A stretch of 52,916 nt of DNA from Salinivirgaceae bacterium (lineage in GTDB: Bacteria; Bacteroidota; Bacteroidia; Bacteroidales; SZUA-534), in contig JAQICC010000232.1 of the NCBI GenBank assembly GCA_027858735.1, forward strand, positions 1-52,916, in the 5' to 3' direction. A program made the position numbers and the translations under genes. Positions 1 through 8,636 of this stretch are shown piece after piece (the first letter of the stretch is position 1; each line of letters opens with the position of its first letter). Below the pieces are notes generated by a model, which saw nothing but the letters and a program-made list of their open reading frames with translations, had not been told where the DNA came from and searched no databases.

Positions 1-26
1 ACCCCTAGATCCCCTAAAGGGGACTT

Positions 27-94
27 CGAAAAATATTGGCTTTTGTTGTCTTCCTTTAGGGTCGGGATAGAATAACGAAAGCCAATATTTTTCG
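27..94. repeat. Intergenic inverted repeat / long hairpin (17-bp perfect arms)
   Basis: CGAAAAATATTGGCTTT at 27-43 is the exact reverse complement of AAAGCCAATATTTTTCG at 78-94; loop about 34 nt. Flanking CCCTAAAGG (about 13-21) can alternatively pair with CCTTTAGGG (53-61). Confidence 0.8.
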
Positions 95-248
95 ATTTAG
101 GGAAATTTGTCGTGCACCCAAATTGGTAGTAATACCATTAATATTATATATTTACTTTAAATCAAACCAAGGTAAAAGCATTAGATAAGTGAAGGCCATA
201 TCCTAAAAGCAGGCTTTTCTAAATAAAAAACATTAAAATATTGCACCC

Positions 249-1286
249 ATGAAAATTTATTCCTTATTCATTTTTATTGCCATAATATCGTCGGTTAATT
301 TATATGGAAATAAGCACGACAATAAAAATGATGGTACAACAATTGACTCTTTAAATTCAACTAATTTGAATTGGTACAACCTTGATATAAAGGAAAATAA
401 AGTGGTTGGTGCCAGTGTTCAAAAAGCGTATTTTGAACTTTTGAAAGATGCAACTCCCCAAAAGAAAATAGTGGTTGCAGTAATTGACGGAGGAGTAGAC
501 ATTTACCATGAAGACTTACAAGGAAAAATTTGGATTAACTCCAATGAAATAGCCGAAAACGGAATAGATGATGATAACAACGGATTTATTGATGACATTC
601 ATGGCTGGAATTTTCTTGGTAACAGTAAAGGCGAAAATATTAATGTGGAAAACATGGAATATGTTCGTATTATTAATACTTACAAAGAATTATATGATTC
701 GGTACCAGACATAAGCAAATTAACTTCTGATGAACTTTCTGACTACACGATGTATACCATGTGTAAAAAGAATTATGAGGAAGAATTAAACAAATATGAA
801 AAACAAAAAGAGAGTTATGCAAAATTTCAGGAAAGGCTGTCTGAATCAATCGAATTATTAAAGCCATACACAAAAAGTTCAAATCCGAAACTAGATGATC
901 TGGCTAAAGTTAACACCTCGAGCAAAGAGGAAGCAAATGCACTTAAATTCTTGGAAAAACTTTTTAAACGTGGTTTTACGTATTCAATGCTCCACAATTT
1001 ACTTGAAAGGAATGAGCAATACTTAACTAAACATCTAAACTTAGACCTTAATGCCCGTTCTATTATAAATGATAATATTGAAGACTACAATGATGCAAAA
1101 TATGGTAATAATGATATGAAAGGAACGAGAGCAGACCATGGGAGTTTTGTTGCCGGAATAATTGCTGCTAACCGAAATAATGAAATTGGAATTGATGGTA
1201 TTGCAGAAAATGTAGAAATTATGGTTTTAAGGGCCGTTCCTGATGGTGATGAATTCGATAAGTATGTGGCTCTTTCGATAAAATAA
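249..1286 (+). pseudogene. Truncated S8 (subtilisin-like) serine peptidase; N-terminal part only
   Basis: Signal-peptide-like N terminus, Asp motif VAVIDGGVDIYHEDL, His motif DHGSFVAGIIAANRNN; ends at VLRAVPDGDEFDKYVALSIK with no catalytic Ser (GTSMAxP) region. Confidence 0.75.
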
Positions 1287-1521
1287 AATTATTGAGATAA
1301 AAGAAATTACTGAAGGAAGCCGAGAAGTTGATTGTCTTAGATGCAATATCCCCTAGCTATTTACTGGCCAATATAAATTTCATGAAGGAGCAAAAGTTGG
1401 CGTATTTGGTAACATTTTTGAGGCTTTTGTAAATAGCGAAAACTTTGATTTATACCTGTGCTCCAAATGTGGTAAAATTGAATTTTTTACACCTCAAAAT
1501 AATAGAAGTATTCACCCTTAA
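1285..1521 (+). pseudogene. Decayed zinc-ribbon protein remnant with in-frame TAG
   Basis: Frame 1 reads KIIEIKEITEGSREVDCLRCNIP*LFTGQYKFHEGAKVGVFGNIFEAFVNSENFDLYLCSKCGKIEFFTPQNNRSIHP*; two CxxC pairs and FHEG...GKIEFF typical of small zinc-ribbon proteins; internal TAG at 1354-1356, no clear start. Confidence 0.65.
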
Positions 1522-1536
1522 AAATTAGAGTAAAAA

Positions 1537-3351
1537 CTAAGAGCTTCTGTTGAAGTAATCGCTTACTAATTTTGCTTTTGCCTTTCCAATTACAACTGAA
1601 AGTTCATCAATGCTTTTGCTTTTTATTGCATCAACTGATTTAAACTCAGTAAGTAATTTTTCAATTAATTTTTCGCCAATACCTGCAATATTTTCGAGCT
1701 CCGATTTAATGAATCCTTTTGAACGTTTCTGCCGATGAAAATTAACTCCAAAACGATGCGATTCGTTTCGTATATTCTGAATAATTTTTAGCGACTCGCT
1801 GTTTTTATCGAGATAAATAGGCACAGAATCGCCAGGAAAATAAATTTCTTCTAATCTTTTAGCAATCCCAATTACAGCTATTGTTCCCATTAAGTCAAGC
1901 TTTCGTAAGCTATTTACTGCGGCACCCAATTGCCCCTTTCCTCCATCAATTACAATTAACTGCGGCAGTGTATTGTTTTCGTCAACCTGGCGTTTGTACC
2001 TTCGGTAAATAATCTCTTCCATTGATGCAAAGTCGTCAGCCCCTACTACCGTTTTAATATTAAAATGACGGTATTCTCGCTTACTTGGTTTCCCATTTTT
2101 AAAAACCACACAACTTGCCACAGGATTGATTCCCTGTATATTTGAATTATCGAAGCCCTCAATATGAACAGGTTGATCTTTCAATCGCAAATCGGTTCTT
2201 ATGGTTTCCATTACCCTTTCTACACGCTTTTGCGGACTGCGACTCATAGTCTGCTTTAATTTTTCTTGCTTGTAATAGAATGCATTACGCATGCTTAAGT
2301 CGAGCAACTTTTTTTTATCGCCTTGCTTTGGCACTAAAAATTTCGTATTTTCCAATTCAAAATCGACATTAAAAGGAACAATTACTTCACGTGAGGTACT
2401 TTGAAAGCGTTGACGAATTTCAACAATTGCAGTTAATAAAAGTGATTCTTTCTCTTCTTCAGTACGTTTTTTAAGCTCAATCGTATGAACTTGAATAATT
2501 CCACCGTTCACTACCTTTAAAAAATTTACATAGGCACTACCTTCATCTTCAACAAAAGAAAAAACATCGACATTATGAATTGATGGGCTAACAATAGTTG
2601 ATTTAGCCTGATAATTTTCTAAATGGTTTAATTTTTCTTTTAACTTTTGGGCCTCTTCAAATTTATAATCCTGACTTAATTCAGTCATTTTCTCTTTAAG
2701 TAACTTTATTACCTGTCCGATATTTCCTTTCAAAATGTTTTTTATACTTTCGATATTCTGTTGGTAATTTTCTTCACTTTGCTCCCCTATACATGGTCCC
2801 AAACAATTTCCAATATGATGTTCAAGACATACTTTATAATTATTTTTAGCTATTTGAACAGGAGCTAAATTTAAAGTACATGTTCGCAATGGAAACAGCT
2901 GACGAATAAAATCAAGCATCACCTTTAAGGTTCGTCCACTTGTATAAGGACCAAAATAGGTACTGCCATCACGAATAAAATTACGGGTGGAAAAAACACG
3001 CGGAAAGGGTTCATTTTTTACACAAATCCACGGAAAGGTTTTATCGTCTTTTAATAAAGCATTATATCGCGGTTGATACTTTTTTATTAAATTATTTTCT
3101 AAAAGCAAGGCATCTTGCTCAGTGTCAACAACAATGTGTTTTATTTCACGAATATTTCGCACTAAAATTCGGGTTTTAGCGCTATCATGAGCTTTTGTAA
3201 AATACGACGATACTCTTTTTCTTATATTTTTGGCTTTACCCACATAAATAATTTTTCCATGTTCATCAAAATACTGATAAACTCCAGGATTAGCGGGTAA
3301 GGCTGCAACCTTATCCTTTAAAAAAGCTAAATGTTTTTCTGATATGTTCAT
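1537..3351 (-). CDS. uvrC: Excinuclease ABC subunit C
   Basis: GIY-YIG N terminus (PANPGVYQYFDEHGKIIYVGKAKNIRKRVSSYF), UvrC homology domain (EGFDNSNIQGINPVASCVVFKNGKPSKREYRHFNI), C-terminal HhH. Confidence 0.97.
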   Translation of the reverse strand: MNISEKHLAFLKDKVAALPANPGVYQYFDEHGKIIYVGKAKNIRKRVSSYFTKAHDSAKTRILVRNIREIKHIVVDTEQDALLLENNLIKKYQPRYNALLKDDKTFPWICVKNEPFPRVFSTRNFIRDGSTYFGPYTSGRTLKVMLDFIRQLFPLRTCTLNLAPVQIAKNNYKVCLEHHIGNCLGPCIGEQSEENYQQNIESIKNILKGNIGQVIKLLKEKMTELSQDYKFEEAQKLKEKLNHLENYQAKSTIVSPSIHNVDVFSFVEDEGSAYVNFLKVVNGGIIQVHTIELKKRTEEEKESLLLTAIVEIRQRFQSTSREVIVPFNVDFELENTKFLVPKQGDKKKLLDLSMRNAFYYKQEKLKQTMSRSPQKRVERVMETIRTDLRLKDQPVHIEGFDNSNIQGINPVASCVVFKNGKPSKREYRHFNIKTVVGADDFASMEEIIYRRYKRQVDENNTLPQLIVIDGGKGQLGAAVNSLRKLDLMGTIAVIGIAKRLEEIYFPGDSVPIYLDKNSESLKIIQNIRNESHRFGVNFHRQKRSKGFIKSELENIAGIGEKLIEKLLTEFKSVDAIKSKSIDELSVVIGKAKAKLVSDYFNRSS

Positions 3352-4139
3352 TAATATTCCTGGATCTCAATTTTCCTAAAATCAATAGGATGGCTATTCG
3401 ATTGTAGAGAAATATAACCTTTTGAAACTGCGTTATTTTGTTGATTATAAAACAGTTTACCTAACTCGTGGTTTGCCTTAAATTGCGGATTGGTATACTC
3501 CATTATTTCCTCGCCATTTACAAAATGTTTAAACTCACCATTCTTACATTCTATTTCTGCTGTTACCCACTGATCTCCATGGAAAGTATGAGCAACCTTT
3601 GGCGATGTGCTATAAGCTTCCGTTTTCTTTCCATCAATTACAACACTTATACCATTTGCACAAATCTCACCAACGGGTCTTTCATCACTTCCATTTCCTC
3701 CATGCAAGTTATATTCTAAACATACTGGAAATGCCTGTTTTACACCTATGGTTTTTGGATCCTGCCCATGATATTGAATTCCACTATCACGAAACCCCCA
3801 TTTGGGAGCTCCAGGAACTGTATCTCCAACAAATCGGTATTCAACTCGTAATCGATAGTTTGAAAACTGCTTGTTATAATACAATGCTCCAAATTCATTG
3901 CTAAAATTATCATACTGGTCATAACGAATACTCAATATTCCATTATCAACTCTAAATGTATTTGCATAATTCTCACCTAATTCATAACCCGATATCTTCG
4001 AAGTCCATCCGGTTAAATCTTTCCCATTGAACAATGAAACCCATTGTGAATCAACAATTGTTTCAGTAGATGATTTTCTGAAATTACACGAAACTGTAAT
4101 CATTAAAAAAACCAACAATAAAAAGCTTATAAACTTCAT
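3351..4139 (-). CDS. DUF1080 / 3-keto-disaccharide hydrolase domain lipoprotein
   Basis: Lipobox-like VSC; SLFNGKDLTGWTSK, YRLRVEYRFVGD, SGIQYHG and C-terminal ISLQSNSHPIDFRKIEIQ are typical of DUF1080 proteins. Confidence 0.85.
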   Translation of the reverse strand: MKFISFLLLVFLMITVSCNFRKSSTETIVDSQWVSLFNGKDLTGWTSKISGYELGENYANTFRVDNGILSIRYDQYDNFSNEFGALYYNKQFSNYRLRVEYRFVGDTVPGAPKWGFRDSGIQYHGQDPKTIGVKQAFPVCLEYNLHGGNGSDERPVGEICANGISVVIDGKKTEAYSTSPKVAHTFHGDQWVTAEIECKNGEFKHFVNGEEIMEYTNPQFKANHELGKLFYNQQNNAVSKGYISLQSNSHPIDFRKIEIQEY

Positions 4140-4351
4140 AAGATATTAAATTAAGTGAACCAAAGAAATAGAATACATTATCTTTCAATTTGAGCATTAT
4201 ATTCTACATTCAAGAATACAATAATTTTTAAGAATTAAAAAGCATCAACCTCTAAACAATACAATCCCTATTAAATATAAACATTGTTCATAATGAAATA
4301 TACTATTTGAAACAACAATACTTATATTTGCATCCTTAAAATATACAAACA

Positions 4352-4765
4352 ATGGGTAAAATAGTTTTCTCGAACTTAAATGGAATAAAAAAAGCTGCAA
4401 AAGATTTCCTTGATCAAAATAAGGGAATAAAACATGTTGCATTTTACGGTGACATGGGTGCAGGAAAAACTACATTCATAAAAGAACTCTGTATATTATT
4501 AAAATCTACTGATGTTGCTACCAGTCCAACATTCTCATTAATTAATGAATACTATACTACTGGTGATTATAAAATTTTTCACTTTGATTTCTATCGAATA
4601 AAAGATATTGAAGAAGCTTTTAATATTGGATATGAGGACTATTTCTATTCTGATGAATATTGCTTTGTAGAATGGCCGGAACTGGTTGAAGAATTGCTAC
4701 CAGAGACTATGTTAAAAGCTACCATTAAGGTTTTGGAAGATGATTCGCGTGAAATAAGTTTTTAA
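4352..4765 (+). CDS. tsaE: tRNA threonylcarbamoyladenosine biosynthesis ATPase TsaE
   Basis: Walker A FYGDMGAGKTTFIKELC, TSPTFSLINEY, HFDFYRI, FVEWPE motifs. Confidence 0.95.
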   Translation: MGKIVFSNLNGIKKAAKDFLDQNKGIKHVAFYGDMGAGKTTFIKELCILLKSTDVATSPTFSLINEYYTTGDYKIFHFDFYRIKDIEEAFNIGYEDYFYSDEYCFVEWPELVEELLPETMLKATIKVLEDDSREISF

Positions 4766-4869
4766 CTTTATTGATCTTCCCGTCTTTTCTATTAGTTCAA
4801 GCACCTTATTGCTAAAATCCACATTTTGGCTTAACTTCGTTCACCATAAATTAAACACACACCAAAACT

Positions 4870-6093
4870 ATGATGGGTAATGCTGATATTCCTGGTTTTC
4901 CTTTAAGAAAAGAGAGTCTAATGCCACAAGAAGAGATGTTGGAAATAGGCCGCAAAAAGAAAACATTACGAATTGCTGTTGCTAAAGAATGGGCTAAAGA
5001 TGAGAGCAGAGTAGCCTTGGCTCCACATGCTGTAGAATTATTGGTATGCAATGGCCACGATGTTATTATTGAAAAAGAGGCGGGTAAAGAGTCCAATTTT
5101 AATGATATGATGTACAGTGAAGTTGGCGGTCTAATTGTAGAAGATAGAGAAGAGATTTATAAATGTGATATCATTGTTAAAGTTGCTCCTTTAAACGAGA
5201 AAGAAATAAGTCTTCTAAAAGGAAATCAAGTAATAATTAGTTCATTTCAAATTGCAACCCAATCGGCAGAATATATTCAAAAACTAACGAAAAAGCGGGT
5301 AACTGCTTTAGGTTTTGAATATTTAATGGATAGAAAAGAAGCTGTATTTCCGATTGAACAGAGCATGATGGAAATTTCTGGCACCACATCGATATTAATT
5401 GCTGCTGAATATTTAAGCAATGCAAATAATGGTAAAGGTGAAATGCTTGGAGGCATTAGTGGTATTAGCCCTACCGATATAGTAATACTGGGTGCAGGTA
5501 CTGCAGGCGAATTTGCGGCTCGTACCGCATTAGGACTTGGTGCTACTGTAAAAGTTTTTGATGGATCGGTATACCGCTTACGTGCATTGCAAGAACGCTT
5601 AGGTGCTAGAATATTTACCTCAATTTTACAACCCAGAATTTTGGCAAAAGCACTTAAAACAGCCGATGTAGCCATTGGTGCTATTGCCTTTGAAAAAGAT
5701 ATTCAAACTTTTCTGGTGAGTGAAGAAGCGGTAAAACAAATGAAACCCTATTCTGTAATTGTTGATTTGCGAATTGACCATGGAGGATGCTTTGAAACGT
5801 CACGAATTACAAGTTTCAAAAATCCGGTTTACCATGAGCATAATGTAGTACATTATTGTGTTCCAAATATCCCCTCAAGAGTTGCACGCACAGCTTCATA
5901 TGCCTTAAGCAATATACTGGGTCAAATAATACTTGAACTAGGCGATGCCGGAGGAATGAATTCACTCATAAAAAATCACAGAGGTGTACGCTCAGGAATA
6001 TACATTTATAATGGCGTTTTAACTAAAGAAAGTATAGGTAATCGATTTGGTCTTCCTTATCAAGATATTAACCTATTAACAGTGGCCTTCTAA
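4870..6093 (+). CDS. ald: Alanine dehydrogenase (AlaDH/PNT family)
   Basis: RIAVAKEWAKDESRVALAPHAVELL, IVILGAGTAGEFAARTALGLGATVKVFD, VVHYCVPNIPSRVARTASYALSN. Confidence 0.88.
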   Translation: MMGNADIPGFPLRKESLMPQEEMLEIGRKKKTLRIAVAKEWAKDESRVALAPHAVELLVCNGHDVIIEKEAGKESNFNDMMYSEVGGLIVEDREEIYKCDIIVKVAPLNEKEISLLKGNQVIISSFQIATQSAEYIQKLTKKRVTALGFEYLMDRKEAVFPIEQSMMEISGTTSILIAAEYLSNANNGKGEMLGGISGISPTDIVILGAGTAGEFAARTALGLGATVKVFDGSVYRLRALQERLGARIFTSILQPRILAKALKTADVAIGAIAFEKDIQTFLVSEEAVKQMKPYSVIVDLRIDHGGCFETSRITSFKNPVYHEHNVVHYCVPNIPSRVARTASYALSNILGQIILELGDAGGMNSLIKNHRGVRSGIYIYNGVLTKESIGNRFGLPYQDINLLTVAF

Positions 6094-6192
6094 AATATTT
6101 TAAAACCATTTTCGCCAACAATTGTTAGTTGATTAGCACAGAGGAGAAATATTTTCCCCTCTTTTTTTTCGAATATTGAATTGATATAAACT

Positions 6193-6645
6193 ATGGATAA
6201 AAAAGAACGAAGTTATTCAAACGATGAAATAACCGTGCATTGGAAACCTCGCGAATGCGTACATGCGGGTACTTGTTTCAGAGAATTAAGAAAAGTATTT
6301 GATCCATCGCGTAGGCCTTGGATTGACCTTTCTGAAGGTGAAACAGCTGCCATTATTGATATCGTTGATAGATGCCCTACTGATGCCCTTACCTATGATA
6401 GAATAGAGAATGGTAATATTGAAGCCTCTAATACACCAAAACCAAGTGTTGCTGAAACAGTGAATTTTAGTATCATGAGAAATGGACCAATACTAGCCGA
6501 AGGTAAATTTACAATTATAAAAGAGGATGGTAGCGAACAAAACGTAAAAAGTATAACCTCATTTTGCCGATGTGGATTAAGCAAAAACCCGCCTTTTTGT
6601 GATGGAAAACACAACAAAGAAGGCTTTTTTCCTGACAATTTTTAA
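6193..6645 (+). CDS. Iron-sulfur protein: divergent 4Fe-4S mono-cluster domain plus CDGSH zinc-finger domain
   Basis: CVHAGTCFRELRKVFDPSRRPWI...DRCPTDALTY followed by CRCGLSKNPPFCDGKH. Confidence 0.9.
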   Translation: MDKKERSYSNDEITVHWKPRECVHAGTCFRELRKVFDPSRRPWIDLSEGETAAIIDIVDRCPTDALTYDRIENGNIEASNTPKPSVAETVNFSIMRNGPILAEGKFTIIKEDGSEQNVKSITSFCRCGLSKNPPFCDGKHNKEGFFPDNF

Positions 6646-6663
6646 TCTTAAACCTCTAAAAAA

Positions 6664-6837
6664 ATGAGCACACCAAATAAAGTAACAGCAATTAAAAACG
6701 GCCCCCTGGTTTTTGAAGGGAACTTTCGAATTAAAGGGGTTGACGGAAATGTTCTAGCTTCGGCAGATAAGGTTTACTTATGCCGCTGTGGAAAATCAGG
6801 CAACAAACCCTTTTGCGATGGTACACATAAAAAATAA
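6664..6837 (+). CDS. Small single-domain CDGSH iron-sulfur protein (57 aa)
   Basis: Read directly: MSTPNKVTAIKNGPLVFEGNFRIKGVDGNVLASADKVYLCRCGKSGNKPFCDGTHKK*; below the 60-aa cutoff of the ORF track. Confidence 0.88.
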   Translation: MSTPNKVTAIKNGPLVFEGNFRIKGVDGNVLASADKVYLCRCGKSGNKPFCDGTHKK

Positions 6838-6851
6838 ATACAAAATAGTTT

Positions 6852-6896
6852 AAAAACAATTCCCAATTAACTAATTGCTAATTGGGAATTGTTTTT
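6852..6896. terminator. Bidirectional terminator hairpin
   Basis: AAAAACAATTCCCAATTA (6852-6869) pairs perfectly with TAATTGGGAATTGTTTTT (6879-6896), 9-nt loop, ends in T tract. Confidence 0.85.
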
Positions 6897-6949
6897 ATGC
6901 ATGTAGCCTGAGTTCAACATAAACTCGAGACCTTTGAACCAAGCCGTTG

Positions 6950-6975
6950 ACTTTTTAGCTCAAACTCTCGACTTT
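6950..6975. repeat. Copy 1 of dispersed 26-nt repeat (inverse of 52789-52814)
   Basis: ACTTTTTAGCTCAAACTCTCGACTTT is the exact reverse complement of AAAGTCGAGAGTTTGAGCTAAAAAGT at 52789-52814. Confidence 0.8.
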
Positions 6976-6989
6976 TTGGAGAGGCTCTA

Positions 6990-8540
6990 CTAAGGCTCAA
7001 GTGTTATAAAAGGTATTAGCATTTCCTCCATAGAAATTCCTCCATGCTGAAATGTGTTTTTATAATAGCCTACATAATGATTATAATTATTTGGGTAAGC
7101 AAAGAAGTCATCGTTATGGGCAAAAATATACGATGAACTAACATTTAACTTTGGCAAATGTGCTGACTGCGGATTTGTAATTTCATATACTTGCTTTGAA
7201 TTGTAACTTAACGATTTACCCTGTTTATAACGCAAATTTGTACTCGTATTTCTATCGCCTGTTACTTTAACCGGATTATTAACACGTATAGTACCATGAT
7301 CGGTAGTAATATTCACCTTTACATTTTTTGAAGCTAAATTCTTTAACAATTCATACAATGTGCTGTGTTCGAACCACGATAGTGTGATACTTCGGTATGC
7401 CGACTCATCACCTGCCAGTTCACGTATCATTTCCATTTCGGTACGCGCATGCGAAAGCATATCAACAAAATTTACAACAATGACCGAAAACTGATGATCA
7501 AGTATTTTTGAAGCATTCTGCAAAAGCTTTCTACCCTTGTCAATATTGGTAATTTTATCATAGTAAAACGATGCGTTAATTCCAACGCGCGACATTTGCT
7601 TTTGCATTAGCTCCGCTTCAAACTGATTTTTTCCACCCTCATCATCTTCATTTACCCATAATTCAGGATGCAATTTCTCAATTTCAGAAGGCATTAAACC
7701 TGCAAACATTGAATTTCGAGCATATTGAGTGGCAGTGGGCAAAATGCTAAAAAATAAATCCTCCTCTTTTACTGAATAAAACTCCGTTAGTAAAGGCTCA
7801 ATTGTTTTCCACTGATCAAAACGCAAATTATCAATTAAAATAGTTACAACTTGTTCATCGTTCTTCAAGCTTGGAAAAACTTTATTCCTGAAAATATTGG
7901 GCGACATTACCGGTTTATCCTCTGAATCGGATTCAAACCAATCGGTATAATTTTTCTTAATGAATCTGGTAAAACTGTTATTGGCATCCGATTTTTGCAT
8001 TTGTAAAACCTCATCCATTTGTTGCCCCCCACTCTGTTCAAGCTCAAGTTCCCAATAAACAAGTTTTTTATAGGTCTCTTTCCATTCACTCGCTGTCATT
8101 GAGTCACTAATTTGAAGACCTAACTGTCCAAACTGCGACTGATAATTTGACGTAGTTTTTTCACTTACCAAACGCCTCTTGTCGGTTATCTTTTTAATAG
8201 CCATTAAAATCTGTTTAGGATTTACCGGCTTTATTAAATAATCGGCAATTTTAGAACCAATGGCTTCGTCCATAATATATTCCTCTTCACTCTTCGTAAT
8301 CATTACTATTGGAATACCAGAACGAATGTCCGATATTTTTGAAAGGGTTTCAAGACCTGTAAGTCCTGGCATATTTTCATCGAGGAAAACCAGATCAAAC
8401 GATTTTTCTTTAACCAAATCAATGGCATCATAGCCATTATTCGCTGTTTCAAGTTTGTACCCTTTCGATTCTAAAAAGATAATATGTGGCTTTAACAAAT
8501 CTATTTCGTCGTCTACCCAAAGAATTTCAATTTCTCTCAT
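6990..8540 (-). CDS. porX: PorX: response regulator with C-terminal PglZ-type (alkaline phosphatase superfamily) domain, T9SS regulation
   Basis: Receiver domain (EILWVDDEIDLLKPHIIFLESKGY...FLDENMPGLTGLETL...VMITKS) followed by a PglZ-type domain (TILIDNLRFDQW, SILPTATQYARN, VVNFVDMLSHART, NITTDHGTIRV); PorX layout. Confidence 0.93.
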   Translation of the reverse strand: MREIEILWVDDEIDLLKPHIIFLESKGYKLETANNGYDAIDLVKEKSFDLVFLDENMPGLTGLETLSKISDIRSGIPIVMITKSEEEYIMDEAIGSKIADYLIKPVNPKQILMAIKKITDKRRLVSEKTTSNYQSQFGQLGLQISDSMTASEWKETYKKLVYWELELEQSGGQQMDEVLQMQKSDANNSFTRFIKKNYTDWFESDSEDKPVMSPNIFRNKVFPSLKNDEQVVTILIDNLRFDQWKTIEPLLTEFYSVKEEDLFFSILPTATQYARNSMFAGLMPSEIEKLHPELWVNEDDEGGKNQFEAELMQKQMSRVGINASFYYDKITNIDKGRKLLQNASKILDHQFSVIVVNFVDMLSHARTEMEMIRELAGDESAYRSITLSWFEHSTLYELLKNLASKNVKVNITTDHGTIRVNNPVKVTGDRNTSTNLRYKQGKSLSYNSKQVYEITNPQSAHLPKLNVSSSYIFAHNDDFFAYPNNYNHYVGYYKNTFQHGGISMEEMLIPFITLEP

Positions 8541-8636
8541 GATAATTAAGTATTATGTATTACTCTAACGGAACCTCTTAGAAAAAGTTGCTCAGCACAA
8601 GTAAACAAAATTAATATATTGGGTAAAGATTTTTCC

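Noticed and set aside
3599-3904. Plus-strand 101-aa His-rich ORF
   Set aside because: Antisense of the DUF1080 lipoprotein gene.
4323-4330. TATATTTG -7-like box upstream of tsaE
   Set aside because: Matches TAxxTTTG, but no TTG at appropriate -33 spacing was seen; too common by chance in this AT-rich sequence.
5277-5675. Minus-strand 132-aa ORF
   Set aside because: Antisense of alanine dehydrogenase; no family features.
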